A stretch of 64,000 nt of DNA from Bog-473 sp963730395 (GCA_963730395.1 CAVSSK010000021.1:124001-188000), one strand, 5' to 3'. Shown: positions 44,135-53,331, counted from the first letter of the stretch. Notes: generated by a model from the letters alone, not told the origin. Made by a program: numbers and translations.

Positions 44135-44321
44135 GGCACCTCCCTTCGTCGGGCGCGTCGTTGCGCCAGGCTCTGCTCGGTGTAGGCGGGCTCCGGCCAT
44201 TGCATTCGCGCCCCGAACGGAGAGCGGGCAGGCATCTTCCGTTCTGGCAGATCGCCGCAGGGTGTGCGGCCGGTTGTGTACAGCCCTCGGGGGGTGGTTC
44301 TGGTGTTGTCCTCGATTCGTG
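44135..44321 (-). promoter_or_regulatory. Duplicated leader, copy B, upstream of Rpf-like gene B
   Basis: Second copy of the leader at 43233-43421, with small indels. The identical blocks extend over the start codons into the first codons (GTGCGGATCCGCATTGCACT), so the duplication covered leader plus signal-peptide coding sequence. Conservation of non-coding sequence between otherwise diverged genes points to a shared regulatory role. Confidence 0.55.
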
Positions 44322-44743
44322 GTCCGGGAGCCTGCGGTCAGGCGCGCCGAGACCTTGGTCAGTCTGGGTAGATCCGATCGACCGAATGCTTCTGGTATGA
44401 AGCCGGAACTCCGCTCACGCCATGTATGCGAAAGGCCGATATGAAATGCCGGTGTGTAATGTAGCAGCCGGGTTACGGAAACCGCACAGCGTCCTTGAAG
44501 CATCGCTGTGAGCTGGGCTTTTACCGAGAGAGTCTTGTGATATAGATCACAAAGTCCCAGGTCGGACGCTTCTATTTGGGTCAATAGCATGCATAAATTT
44601 GTTCTCAGTTTTCCAAATATGTACCTGACCAGTAGCAATGGCTCATCGGGGAAAGAGAATTCGGCCCGTTTGTCTCCCGAGCAGGGGTCGCACGGCTCTG
44701 CGTAGGGTCCCGTCCCGGAACGTCGCCACGAGGGAGGTCTGCT
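44322..44743. other. AT-rich intergenic region between Rpf gene B and acyl-CoA synthetase
   Basis: No gene is supported here. Base composition drops sharply between about 44390 and 44660 compared with both flanks, with A/T runs such as GCATAAATTTGTTCTC. It must hold the divergent promoters for the Rpf gene and the acyl-CoA synthetase and contains a CRP-type palindrome (44535-44552). The composition could also mark an old insertion remnant, but no repeats or ORF remains are visible. Confidence 0.5.
44535..44552. promoter_or_regulatory. CRP/GlxR-type binding site
   Basis: TTGTGATATAGATCACAA contains TGTGA-N6-TCACA, a perfect match to the CRP/GlxR consensus, in AT-rich DNA. The centre is about 200 bp before the acyl-CoA synthetase start and about 410 bp before the Rpf B start, so either gene may be the target. 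Rpf genes and fatty-acid activation genes are known targets of cAMP receptor proteins in actinobacteria. Confidence 0.7.
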
Positions 44744-46354
44744 GTGCCAGGGAGCGTCACGGTCGCCGAAAGGGACCGCTACACGGTGGCGGGGCTGATC
44801 CGGCACCTGGCCCACGTGCAGCCCGACCACGAGATGCTCGTGCTCGGCGACGAGCGGCGCACGTGGGGCGAGGAATTCGACCGCGCCTGCCGGGTCGCTC
44901 GGGCGGCACAGCGCGACGGGCTCGACGTCGGTGACCGCATCGCGTTCCTCGACCGCAACGGCATGGCCTACTTCGACGTCCTCTTCGGTGGATCGCTGAT
45001 CGGCGCCGTGAACGTCGCAGTCAACTGGCGCCTCGCCCCGGCGGAAATGGCGGCCATCATCGACGACTCCGGGGCACCGTTGCTCGTGGTCCACACCGAC
45101 TATCTCGAAGCCCTCGCGGCCATGCCGGGCGGCTTGCCTGCCGTCCGACGGATCGTGGTTGTCGGCGACGCCAGCGACCTGGAGGGCGTCGACCCGCGGG
45201 CCCAGCTCTTCTCGTCCTGGGTCGAGGGATGTCCGGTGGAGGATCCGGGCCACGTGGGGCCGCCGGACGAGGTGAGCATGCAGCTCTACACCTCTGGCAC
45301 CACCGGACTGCCCAAGGGCGTCATGTTGACCAACGCCAACCTCTCGACGGCCATCGGATCTGCCGGGGACACCTTCAACATCTCTGACGACACGGTCAGC
45401 CTCGTGGCCATGCCGCTGTTCCACATCGGGGGGTCCGGGTGGGCCCTGTGCGCCATGTCCCGAGGAGGTCGGTCGATCATCCTGCGCGACGTCGACCCCA
45501 CCGTGCTGCTCGACCTCGTCGCCCGGGAACGCATCACAGAGATGTTCGTGGTCCCGGCCGTGCTGATGATGTTGCTCGCCACTCCTTCTCTGACTACCAC
45601 GGACCTCTCGAGCCTCCGCCTGATTTTCTACGGCGCGTCGCCGATCTCCGAAGACGTGCTCGTGAAGTGCATGGGAGCCTTCGGCTGCGCCTTCTGCCAG
45701 GTCTACGGGATGACCGAGACAACCGGCGCCATCACGGCGCTGCCGTTCGACGACCACGACCCCGACGGCCCACGGCGCGGCCTCCTGCGCTCAGCGGGAA
45801 AGCCGCACGAGGGCGTGGAGCTCCGCGTCGTCGATCCCGACACGGGGAAGGACGCCGAGGTGGGCGAGGTCGGTGAAGTGTGGACGCGGTCTCCTTACAA
45901 CATGGCTGGCTACTGGGGAAAACAGGACGAGACGGCGAGGACCATCGACTCCGACGGCTGGCTGCGCACCGGAGACGCCGGGTACTTCGACGCCGACGGA
46001 TACATCTATCTCCACGACCGGATCAAGGACATGGTCGTCAGCGGAGGAGAGAACATCTACCCGGCCGAGGTGGAGAACGTCCTGCTGTCCCACCCGGCCA
46101 TTGTGGACGCCGCGGTCATCGGCGTGCCCGACGAGAGGTGGGGTGAGACCGTGAAGGCGATCGTCGTGCTGGTTCCGGCCGCGACGCTCGACGAGGACGA
46201 TGTCATCGCCCACTGCCGACGGAGCCTGGCGCACTACAAGTGCCCGACCTCGGTTGACGCGGTGGACGCACTGCCGCGCAATCCCTCCGGCAAGATCCTC
46301 AAACGCGAGCTTCGGGCGCCCTATTGGGCCGGCCGGCAGCGGTCGATCAACTGA
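44744..46354 (+). CDS. Fatty acyl-CoA synthetase (AMP-binding, FadD-like)
   Basis: 536 residues from GTG 44744, AGGGAGG 6 bp upstream. Adenylation signatures: LYTSGTTGLPKGVMLTNAN (P-loop), YGMTETTGAITALP, WLRTGDAGYFDADGYIYLHD, DMVVSGGENIYPAEVEN, and the catalytic Lys in PRNPSGKILKRELR. It activates a carboxylic acid to acyl-AMP then acyl-CoA. It stands alone, with a possible CRP-type control site upstream, convergent with csbD. Confidence 0.92.
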   Translation: MPGSVTVAERDRYTVAGLIRHLAHVQPDHEMLVLGDERRTWGEEFDRACRVARAAQRDGLDVGDRIAFLDRNGMAYFDVLFGGSLIGAVNVAVNWRLAPAEMAAIIDDSGAPLLVVHTDYLEALAAMPGGLPAVRRIVVVGDASDLEGVDPRAQLFSSWVEGCPVEDPGHVGPPDEVSMQLYTSGTTGLPKGVMLTNANLSTAIGSAGDTFNISDDTVSLVAMPLFHIGGSGWALCAMSRGGRSIILRDVDPTVLLDLVARERITEMFVVPAVLMMLLATPSLTTTDLSSLRLIFYGASPISEDVLVKCMGAFGCAFCQVYGMTETTGAITALPFDDHDPDGPRRGLLRSAGKPHEGVELRVVDPDTGKDAEVGEVGEVWTRSPYNMAGYWGKQDETARTIDSDGWLRTGDAGYFDADGYIYLHDRIKDMVVSGGENIYPAEVENVLLSHPAIVDAAVIGVPDERWGETVKAIVVLVPAATLDEDDVIAHCRRSLAHYKCPTSVDAVDALPRNPSGKILKRELRAPYWAGRQRSIN

Positions 46355-46407
46355 TTCAGGGTTGACCGACCGCCGCTCGCACCTCCCAGGAGGTAGGGGG
46401 ACAGCCG

Positions 46408-46596
46408 TTACTTGTTGCTCTTTCCGGTGTGCACGGCGTCCTTCACCTTTTCGCCGGCCTGCTTCAGATGGCCCACGACCTGGTCGGCCTTGCCCTCCGC
46501 TTCCAGGCCCTTGTCGTCGGTCGCGCCACCGACGACTTCCTTTGCCTTCCCCCGTGCGGTCTCCGCTGCGTTCTTCGCCTTGTCCTCGAGTGCCAT
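46408..46596 (-). CDS. CsbD family general stress protein
   Basis: 62 residues, highly charged and helical: EDKAKNAAETARGKAKEVVG then DKGLEAEGKADQVVGHLKQA, the standard CsbD repeat-like pattern. CsbD-type proteins are made in general stress under SigB in Bacillus. Strong ribosome site GAGGAGG. A SigF/SigB-type promoter is visible 34-58 bp upstream, matching that of the sigma operon in this window. Molecular role is unknown. Confidence 0.9.
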   Translation of the reverse strand: MALEDKAKNAAETARGKAKEVVGGATDDKGLEAEGKADQVVGHLKQAGEKVKDAVHTGKSNK

Positions 46597-46629
46597 CGTC
46601 GTTGCCTCCTCGTTTCGTGTCCGCGGTCA

Positions 46630-46654
46630 ATACCCGAAGGACCGTGCCCTAATC
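46630..46654 (-). promoter_or_regulatory. Predicted SigF/SigB-type promoter of csbD
   Basis: Reading the minus strand: GATTAG (46654-46649), 13 bases, GGGTAT (46635-46630), then the csbD start 34 bp on. The -10 matches the group-3 sigma consensus exactly, and the spacer equals that of the candidate promoter before the sigma operon (58640-58665). Confidence 0.6.
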
Positions 46655-46672
46655 AGAGGACGGCACGACCTG

Positions 46673-48499
46673 CTAGCCAAAGGTGAAGTCGTAGGCCTCC
46701 ACGCCGGGCGACACCGTGAGCGTGAGCTCGCCTGTCTGCAGCACACTGCCCGAGAACAACGTGTAGAGCTTGGGAACGCCGCCGACGCTCAGCGTGCTGA
46801 GGTGACGGCCGTTGTACGCGACGCCGACCGTGCCCTGACCGCTCATGACGAGGTACACGTCGTCGGCGGTGAACTGGAGGCCGAGCGTGGCATTGGAGCC
46901 GGCCGTCGCCTCCTCGCTGTGGACCGTCCACGTGCCGCCGAAGGCGAGACTGTTGGCAGGGATGGTGGACGGCGCGTGGTAGGTGATCGACTTGTCCGGC
47001 TGCACCGCGGTGCCCACCTCGTTGTTCAGGCGGCCATAGCCGACGTAGCTCTCGGGGGTCAGCGAGGCGTTGGTCGGCGTCTTGTCCGGGATGTCGGTGC
47101 GGGCCGGTAGGTCGGTGACCCCGTTGGCCGAGAGGAGCATGCGGATGTTGCTCTCCATGGTGCCGTAGCCGCCCTCGCCGAAGTTGTAGGCGCGCACGAC
47201 GCCCGTGGGATCGATGAGGTAGTCCGCCGGCCAGTAGTTGTTGTTGTAGGCGGTCCAGGTGGCCAGGTTGTCGTCGACGGCGACCGGGTAGTCGATGCCC
47301 AGGGTTCCGGCCGCGCTCTCCACGTTGGACACCACGTGCTCGAACGCGAACTCCGGTGCCGATACCCCGACGACCACGAGGCCGTCCTTCTTGTAGTCGT
47401 TGTACCAACCCTCCACGTGCGGGAGCGCGCGCTGGCAGTTGATGCACGAGTAGGTCCAGAAGTCGACCAGCACCACCTTGCCCCGCAACTCGTGCAGGTT
47501 CAGCGGCTGGTTGCCCGGCGTGTTGAACCAGGCTGTGATGCCGGTGAAGTCCGGGGCCCGGCCGAGGGCGGGCAAGTTCGTCTTGCTGGCCATGAACAAC
47601 CTCGGCTTCTGCGTGGCGGTGGCGGGGGAGCCCGCAGCGGTGGTCGTGGTGGTGCTGCGAGTCGTGCCGCCGGCGAGGTGACCGCTCTGCGAGTTGCCGA
47701 TGTCGGTGGACGTGCACGTCGCCTTCTTCCCCTCCAGGCGGGCGTTGGCGGCGGCGAACTGGTTCTGGTGCTCGCCACTCAGCTGTTGGAGCTGCGTGCA
47801 GGCCGAGCCGCTCGACTCGATGTGGTCCTCGAGGGCCGTCGTGTAGCCGGGGACGTCGCGCTGCAACGCCCCCAGCCAGTTGAACGCGATGGCCAGCGTG
47901 GTGACGCCGAGAACGACGCCGGCCACCCGGCGCACCGTGGGCAGGTGGCCGCGCAGGGCGGACCACGACGTCGCCGCCCGCTGCGCCACCAGCGCCAGCA
48001 CCAGGAGAGGGACGGTGACACCCAGCGCGTAGAACAGGGTGACGAGGAGCGAGGTGGCGCCCACGTGGTGGTGGGCGGCGGCCACCGAGATGGCGGTGAG
48101 CACCGGTCCGGCGCAGGGCACGAAGACGAGCCCGAGGCTCATTCCGAGGACGAAGCCGCCGCCCTCGGTCGCGTAGCGGGACGACCCCAGACGAGCGAAG
48201 GGACGCTCGATGACCTCGCCCACCCGCGGGACGAGGAGCCCGACCGACAGCAGGCCGAGCATGGCGACCCCAAGCCAGAACAACAGGTCCTGGGGGAGGT
48301 GGAGGAAGCTGAGGAGCGAGGTGGCGAAGAGCACGGACAGGCTGAAGCTGACGACCAGCCCGGCGATGATCACGTAGGGGCGCGCCTTGCTCGTGCCCGT
48401 CGAGCCGCCCGCCATCACGACCGGGATGACCGGGACGATGCAGGGCGAGAGCCCCGTGATCAGGCCGCCCAGGAACGCGACGACGAGGAGCTCAGCCAT
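46673..48499 (-). CDS. dipZ: DipZ: CcdA-type membrane domain fused to thioredoxin-like and C-terminal carbohydrate-binding-like domains
   Basis: 608 residues. Residues 1 to about 215 form a CcdA transporter with SPCIVPVIPVV and VFVPCAGPVLTA, the paired cysteines that carry electrons across the membrane. After a Thr/Ser-rich linker, a TlpA-like thioredoxin domain has CINC (WTYSCINCQRALPHVE, about 350). The last 130 residues form the beta-sandwich found in actinobacterial DipZ. It moves reducing power to exported thiol proteins and cytochrome c maturation. It lies 76 bp upstream of csbD on the same strand. Confidence 0.9.
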   Translation of the reverse strand: MAELLVVAFLGGLITGLSPCIVPVIPVVMAGGSTGTSKARPYVIIAGLVVSFSLSVLFATSLLSFLHLPQDLLFWLGVAMLGLLSVGLLVPRVGEVIERPFARLGSSRYATEGGGFVLGMSLGLVFVPCAGPVLTAISVAAAHHHVGATSLLVTLFYALGVTVPLLVLALVAQRAATSWSALRGHLPTVRRVAGVVLGVTTLAIAFNWLGALQRDVPGYTTALEDHIESSGSACTQLQQLSGEHQNQFAAANARLEGKKATCTSTDIGNSQSGHLAGGTTRSTTTTTAAGSPATATQKPRLFMASKTNLPALGRAPDFTGITAWFNTPGNQPLNLHELRGKVVLVDFWTYSCINCQRALPHVEGWYNDYKKDGLVVVGVSAPEFAFEHVVSNVESAAGTLGIDYPVAVDDNLATWTAYNNNYWPADYLIDPTGVVRAYNFGEGGYGTMESNIRMLLSANGVTDLPARTDIPDKTPTNASLTPESYVGYGRLNNEVGTAVQPDKSITYHAPSTIPANSLAFGGTWTVHSEEATAGSNATLGLQFTADDVYLVMSGQGTVGVAYNGRHLSTLSVGGVPKLYTLFSGSVLQTGELTLTVSPGVEAYDFTFG

Positions 48500-48648
48500 G
48501 GAAGTCGCTGTGTATCGGGTGTTCGCTCGGCACCGGCGCTCCTTCCGGACGATTCCCTTCCGGCGAAGCTAGCGGGCGGAGAGTCACAGGAGGCGTCGCG
48601 CCCCCCTGGGAATGACGGCCGGCCGGCCGCACAGCAGACTGTCCGGCG

Positions 48649-49284
48649 GTGATCAACGTCAACTGGATCTACCTGGGGACCGCAATCGGCGCGCTGGGCA
48701 CGGCCGTATACCTGCGTGACACCCTGCGAGGAACGACGAAGCCCAACCGGGTGACGTGGCTCCTCTGGGCCTTCGCGCCCCTGCTGGCCGCCGCGGTCGA
48801 GTTCAACGAGGGCGTGGGCCTTCGCGCGCTGCCGACCTTCATGATCGGCTTCATGCCGTTGCTCGTCTTCGCGGCGTCCTTTCACAATCCCGTGGCGGTG
48901 TGGAAGATCCGGAAGATCGACTACGCGTGCGGCGCCATGTCGGTGGTCGGCACGGTGGTGTGGCTCGTGACCCGCAACGGGGTGCTCGCCATCTCCGCCG
49001 CCATCCTGGCCGACTTCCTCGCCGGGGTGCCGACGATCATGAAGAGCTGGACCCATCCCGAGACCGAGACGGTGTACTCCTACATCGGTGCCGTCATCAG
49101 CATGGGCATCGTGCTGCTCACCATCCAGCAGTGGACCTTCGAGGTGGCGGCCTTCCCTGTCTTCATCGTGTGCATGGGCTCGGTCGAGGTCTTCCTGGTC
49201 GGCTTCGAGCCGGGCCCGCGCCTGCGCGTGCGCCGCGTCGGGCACCAGGAGGCCACCTTGGCCGAGCCGAACCCCCCGGCGTAG
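48649..49284 (+). CDS. Multi-pass membrane protein, PQ-loop/SWEET-like in layout
   Basis: 211 residues, GTG start, six or seven hydrophobic segments. TTKPNRVTWLLWAFAPLL in the first third and ADFLAGVPTIMKSWTHPETE in the second look like two related Pro-containing repeats, as in PQ-loop/SWEET-type transporters, but the match is loose. Function unknown. Divergent from dipZ across 149 bp. Confidence 0.55.
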   Translation: MINVNWIYLGTAIGALGTAVYLRDTLRGTTKPNRVTWLLWAFAPLLAAAVEFNEGVGLRALPTFMIGFMPLLVFAASFHNPVAVWKIRKIDYACGAMSVVGTVVWLVTRNGVLAISAAILADFLAGVPTIMKSWTHPETETVYSYIGAVISMGIVLLTIQQWTFEVAAFPVFIVCMGSVEVFLVGFEPGPRLRVRRVGHQEATLAEPNPPA

Positions 49285-49340
49285 CCAGCCCGTCACCTGA
49301 TAGGAAGGCGAGCAACATCGCCACCGAAGGGAGCCGTTCC

Positions 49341-50210
49341 GTGCCCACCGCCCACGTCAACGGGATCGACGTCGAGTACCTCACCGAGGGCGACCCGTCC
49401 GATCCGCCGCTCCTGCTCGTCATGGGCCTCGGCGGCCAGCTCACCGCGTGGCCGCAGGGGTTCGTGGACGGGCTGCGTGATCGCGGCTTCCGCATCATCC
49501 GCTTCGACAACCGGGACTGCGGCCTGTCGACCAAGTTCGAGGGCCTGCCCGATCTCACCTCGCTCTTCACGGGCACCGGCTCGTCCGCGGGCTATCGCGT
49601 GGAGGACATGGCCGACGACGCCGCCGGGCTCCTCGACGAGCTCGGCATCGCCCGGGCGCATGTGGTCGGGGTCTCCATGGGGGGCATGATCACCCAGGCA
49701 CTGGTCATCCACCACGCCGATCACTTCGTCTCTGCCTGCTCCATCATGTCGACGACGGGTGACCGGTCGGTCGGGGCCCCCACGGGGGAGGCGATGACTG
49801 CGCTGCTGCGACCGGTGGCCACGAACCGTGAGGAGGCGATCGCGGCAAGCCTGGAGGGCAGTCGGGTCATTGGCTCGCCGGGGTACCCCACCGATGAGGG
49901 CGTCCTGCGGGAGCGCGCCGCGGCCGCCTACGACCGTGCCTTCTGCCCCGAGGGCACGGCGCGCCAACTGGGCGCGATCCTCGCCTCGCCCGATCGCACC
50001 GAGGAACTGCACGGCGTGCGCATGCCGTTCCTCGTCATCCACGGCGAGGCCGACCCGTTGGTCACGCTCAGCGGCGGCCAGGCGACGGCGGCCGCGGTGC
50101 CCGGGGCAAAGCTGATCACGATCCCGGGCATGGGGCACGACCTGCCCGAGGCCTTGTGGAGCACTGTCACCGACGCCATCGTGGCCAACACAGCCCTCGC
50201 CTCGGTCTGA
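49341..50210 (+). CDS. Alpha/beta hydrolase
   Basis: 289 residues from GTG 49341 (GAAGGGAGCC upstream). LLVMGLGGQLTAWP oxyanion loop, FDNRDCGLSTKF, nucleophile Ser112 in VGVSMGGMITQA, Asp in HGEADPLVTL and His in PGMGHDLPE complete the triad. Close in pattern to the aclacinomycin methylesterase RdmC group, frequent in actinobacteria. Convergent with the GH1 gene; a GTCTGA-GCTC-TCAGAC hairpin spans the 4-bp gap. Confidence 0.87.
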   Translation: MPTAHVNGIDVEYLTEGDPSDPPLLLVMGLGGQLTAWPQGFVDGLRDRGFRIIRFDNRDCGLSTKFEGLPDLTSLFTGTGSSAGYRVEDMADDAAGLLDELGIARAHVVGVSMGGMITQALVIHHADHFVSACSIMSTTGDRSVGAPTGEAMTALLRPVATNREEAIAASLEGSRVIGSPGYPTDEGVLRERAAAAYDRAFCPEGTARQLGAILASPDRTEELHGVRMPFLVIHGEADPLVTLSGGQATAAAVPGAKLITIPGMGHDLPEALWSTVTDAIVANTALASV

Positions 50211-50214
50211 GCTC

Positions 50215-51409
50215 TCAGACGTCGAGGGCGTTGGCCGCCGCCACCGAGGCGAGCCAGCGGGCGCTGGGCTTGGGCGTGCGGGCGAACGTCTGACGGTCGA
50301 CGCCGACGATGCCGAAGCGCGGCCGGTAGCCGAGCGCCCACTCGAAATTGTCGAGCAGCGACCAGTAGGTGTAGCCCCGCACGTCGACCCCGTCGGCGAT
50401 CGCGTCGAGAACGCCCGACAGCGCCTGGCGCACGTAGTCGATCCGCTGCTCGTCGTCGGTCGTGCCGATGCCGTTCTCGGTGACCAGTAGGGGGGTCGAG
50501 CCGCCGGTGTACTCCCACGCCGCGCCTGAGGCAGTTCCCCAGCGAGGCCGGGTAGAACTCGTAGCCCATGTCGAGGACGGGTACGCCCTCCTCGTAGCCG
50601 GCCCAGCCGTCGGGCCCGATGAGCATGCGCGTGTAGACCTGCACGCCGAGGAAGTCGTCCCCCTTGGTGGCGTCGAGGAAGACATCCTCGGCGTGGTGCC
50701 GGATGCTCTCGAGCTTCTCGTCGCCGCCCGGAGCCAGCTGGTAGTCGGTCATGGAGAGGGTCAGTCCGACGGGCACGGCTGGTGCGGCGGCGCGGATGGC
50801 GTCGACGGCGACGCGGTGGGCATCAGCCAGGCGTTGGCCCACCGTGCGGGACAGCGCGACGTCGGTCTTCCCCGGCGGGAACATCCCGGCATGCCAGCCC
50901 ATGGTGGCCACGATGTTGGGCTCGTTGACGGTGCAGGCGCGCGTGATGACGTCGCCCAGCGCCTCGGCGACGACCGTGCAGAAGCGGCCGAAGCGCTCGA
51001 CGGCGAGACCGGACTCCCAACCTCCCTGTGCGGTCAGCCAGGTCGGCGTGGTGAAGTGATGGAAGGTCAGCACCGGGTCGACACCCCGCGCGCGCAGGCC
51101 GAGGCACTGGCGCCGGTAGTGCGACAGAGCGGCGCGGGAGATCTCGCCGTCGGCCGGCTCGATGCGGCTCCACTCGACGGAGAACCGGTAGTTGTCGAGC
51201 CCGAGGTCGGCGACGAGGCCGGCGTCCTCCTCCCAGCGGATCCACGAGTCGCAGGCGTCGCCCGACGACTCGGCGCAGCCCGAGCCCGGCGTGTGCTCGA
51301 AGGCCCACCAGTCGTTGTTGGTGTTCCCACCCTCAATCTGGTGGGCGGCCGTGGCCGTGCCCCAGGTGAAGCCTGGGGGGAATGCCCGCCCCATTCCCGT
51401 TCCAGCCAT
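50215..51409 (-). pseudogene. Glycoside hydrolase family 1 beta-glucosidase, frameshifted
   Basis: The N-terminal 290 codons carry FPPGFTWGTATAAHQIEGG, the acid/base Glu in CTVNEPNIVATMGWH and MGYEFYPASLG. The rest, with nucleophile Glu in PLLVTENGIGTTDDEQRI and SLLDNFEWALGYRPRFGI, is in the next frame. One extra base around 50518-50524 explains the break (AGGCGCGGCGTGG would be AGGCGCGCGTGG), giving a 397-residue enzyme. All active-site residues are intact across the break, so a sequencing error is plausible. Cytoplasmic, no signal peptide. Confidence 0.8.
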
Positions 51410-51463
51410 TCGGTGCGCCCTCCCGTTCTGCGATCCTGGTCGGCACGGTATCGTTCCCTGACG

Positions 51464-52477
51464 ATGGCGTCACATTCCTCGCCGATGACCCACGTCCCCG
51501 ATGCGGAGCAGGCGGACTCGGGCGCGCCCGCCAGCGGGTCGCCGGCGGTGGTTCCCGCTCCCATGGTCGAGGCGCACGGACTGGTCAAGCGCTTCGGGGA
51601 CTTCGTCGCGGTCGACGGGGTCGACTTCACCATCGCCAAGGGTGAGTCATTCGGCTTCCTCGGGCCGAACGGCGCCGGCAAGACCTCGACCATGCGGATG
51701 ATCTCGTGCATCAGCCCGCTGAGCGGGGGCACACTGCGGGTGCTCGGCATGGACCCCGCCACGGAGGGTGCGCGTATCAGGGCCCGGATGGGGCTCGTGC
51801 CCCAGGAGGACTCGCTCGACCTCGAGCTCACCGTGCTCGACAACTTGATGATCTACGGCCGTTACTTCGACATGCCCAAGAAGGTGATCCGCCAGCGGGC
51901 CGACCAGCTGCTCGAGTTCGCCCAGCTGACGGAGCGGGCGCACGACCGGGTCGACCCGCTGTCCGGCGGCATGAAGCGGCGGCTGACCATTGCCCGCGCC
52001 CTCATCTCCGACCCGGACCTGCTCATCCTCGACGAGCCCACGACCGGCCTGGACCCTCAGGCGCGCCATCTGCTGTGGGACCGCCTCTACCGTCTGAAGC
52101 AGGACGGGGTCACGCTCGTGATCACCACGCACTACATGGACGAGGCGGAGCAACTGTGCGACCGGCTGGTCGTCATGGACAAGGGGCGCTTCGCCGCCGA
52201 GGGCACGCCGCGCCAATTGATCGAGAAGTACTCGACGAAGGAAGTCGTCGAGCTGCGCTTCGCCCCCGGCCAGCACGAGGAGGTGGCGCCCTCGCTGGCC
52301 GAGCTGGCGGAGCGCCAGGAAGTGTTGCCCGACCGCATCCTCCTCTACACCGACGACGGCGACGCCGCGCTGGCCGAGGTGGCCCGCATGGGGCACGTGG
52401 CCCAGAGCACGCTCGTGCGCCGCTCGACGCTCGAGGACGTGTTCCTGCGCCTCACCGGCCGCTCCCTGGTCGACTGA
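51464..52477 (+). CDS. ABC transporter ATP-binding protein (NodI/DrrA-like)
   Basis: 337 residues from ATG 51464 (ATG 51485 also possible). Walker A GPNGAGKTS (about 66-74), signature LSGGMKRRL (about 165), Walker B LLILDEPTTGLD (about 185) and switch His in TTHYMDEAE. The C-terminal 90 residues follow the NodI/DrrA extension. It powers export through the two ABC-2 permeases that follow within 4 bp and 1 bp. Substrate class: lipid-linked, antibiotic-like or polysaccharide, not resolvable. Confidence 0.92.
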   Translation: MASHSSPMTHVPDAEQADSGAPASGSPAVVPAPMVEAHGLVKRFGDFVAVDGVDFTIAKGESFGFLGPNGAGKTSTMRMISCISPLSGGTLRVLGMDPATEGARIRARMGLVPQEDSLDLELTVLDNLMIYGRYFDMPKKVIRQRADQLLEFAQLTERAHDRVDPLSGGMKRRLTIARALISDPDLLILDEPTTGLDPQARHLLWDRLYRLKQDGVTLVITTHYMDEAEQLCDRLVVMDKGRFAAEGTPRQLIEKYSTKEVVELRFAPGQHEEVAPSLAELAERQEVLPDRILLYTDDGDAALAEVARMGHVAQSTLVRRSTLEDVFLRLTGRSLVD

Positions 52478-52481
52478 CCCG

Positions 52482-53330
52482 GTGACCGCGGTGAGCGGCG
52501 CGGGGGCGCCGGGGAATCCTGCGCTCTTTCGCCACGGCGACGAGGTGCAGGCGCGACGACTGGCCACGCCGATGTGGTGGCGCGCCGCCCGCTACTGGGG
52601 TTACCAGTACCGGCGGACGTGGCGCAGCTCGGTCGTGACGAGTTTCCTCATTCCCGTGCTGTACCTGGCCGCGATGGGCGTCGCCCTGGGCTCCCTGATC
52701 GACAAGCACTCCCACGGCGTGGGCGGCGTCACCTACGTGGCCTTCCTGGCCCCCGGTCTGTTGGCGGGCACCTGTATGCAGATCGGCACCAACGACGCCA
52801 CCTACCCGGTGATGGGCGCGATCAAGTGGATGCGGACGTACCTGGCCCAGCTGGCCGCGCCGCTCGATGTCTACGACGTGCTGCTGGGCCACCTGGCGTG
52901 GATCGCTGCCCGCCTCGCCATCGTGGTCTCCATCTATCTGGCCGTGATGGCGGCCTTCGGCATCGTCTATTCGCCCTGGGCCGTTCTGGCCCTGCCCGCC
53001 GGCGTCCTCACCGGGATCGCGTTCGCTGCGCCGGTTGCCGCCTTCGCGGCCACTCAGGACAAGGACTCTGCTTTCTCGACGCTCTACCGCTTCGCCATCA
53101 TCCCCATGTTCCTGTTCTCGGGCACCTTCTTCCCGATCACGCAGCTCCCGACCTGGCTCCAGGTGGTGGCGTACGTCACGCCGCTCTTCCACGGGGTGGC
53201 CCTGTGCCGCAGCCTCACGCTCGGGCAGGTCGGGTGGGCCGACCTGGGTCATACGGCGTACCTGTGCGCGTTGGCCGCGGTCGGCTACGCGGCGGCGCGG
53301 CGTACCTTCGCCCGGCGGTTGGTGGTGTGA
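52482..53330 (+). CDS. ABC-2 type permease, NodJ/DrrB-like (first)
   Basis: 282 residues, GTG start 4 bp after the ATPase stop. Six TM helices with the ABC-2 signature FLFSGTFFPITQLPTWLQVV near the C-terminus. The N-terminal WWRAARYWGYQYRRTWRSSV precedes TM1. Together with the second permease it should form a heterodimeric channel for the ATPase upstream. Confidence 0.9.
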   Translation: MTAVSGAGAPGNPALFRHGDEVQARRLATPMWWRAARYWGYQYRRTWRSSVVTSFLIPVLYLAAMGVALGSLIDKHSHGVGGVTYVAFLAPGLLAGTCMQIGTNDATYPVMGAIKWMRTYLAQLAAPLDVYDVLLGHLAWIAARLAIVVSIYLAVMAAFGIVYSPWAVLALPAGVLTGIAFAAPVAAFAATQDKDSAFSTLYRFAIIPMFLFSGTFFPITQLPTWLQVVAYVTPLFHGVALCRSLTLGQVGWADLGHTAYLCALAAVGYAAARRTFARRLVV

Positions 53331-53331
53331 G

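Noticed and set aside
43233..44321. c-di-AMP (ydaO) riboswitch in the Rpf leaders
   Set aside because: The conserved GCCGAAUC and GGGG(U/A)..AAUC elements of that class, as I know them, are not found in either leader.
44322..44743. AT-rich region as a mobile element remnant
   Set aside because: No terminal repeats, target duplications or transposase fragments are visible; a promoter region explains it.
50205..50220. GTCTGA-GCTC-TCAGAC hairpin as a bidirectional terminator
   Set aside because: Six-base stem without a U-run, overlapping both stop codons; termination here cannot be claimed from sequence.
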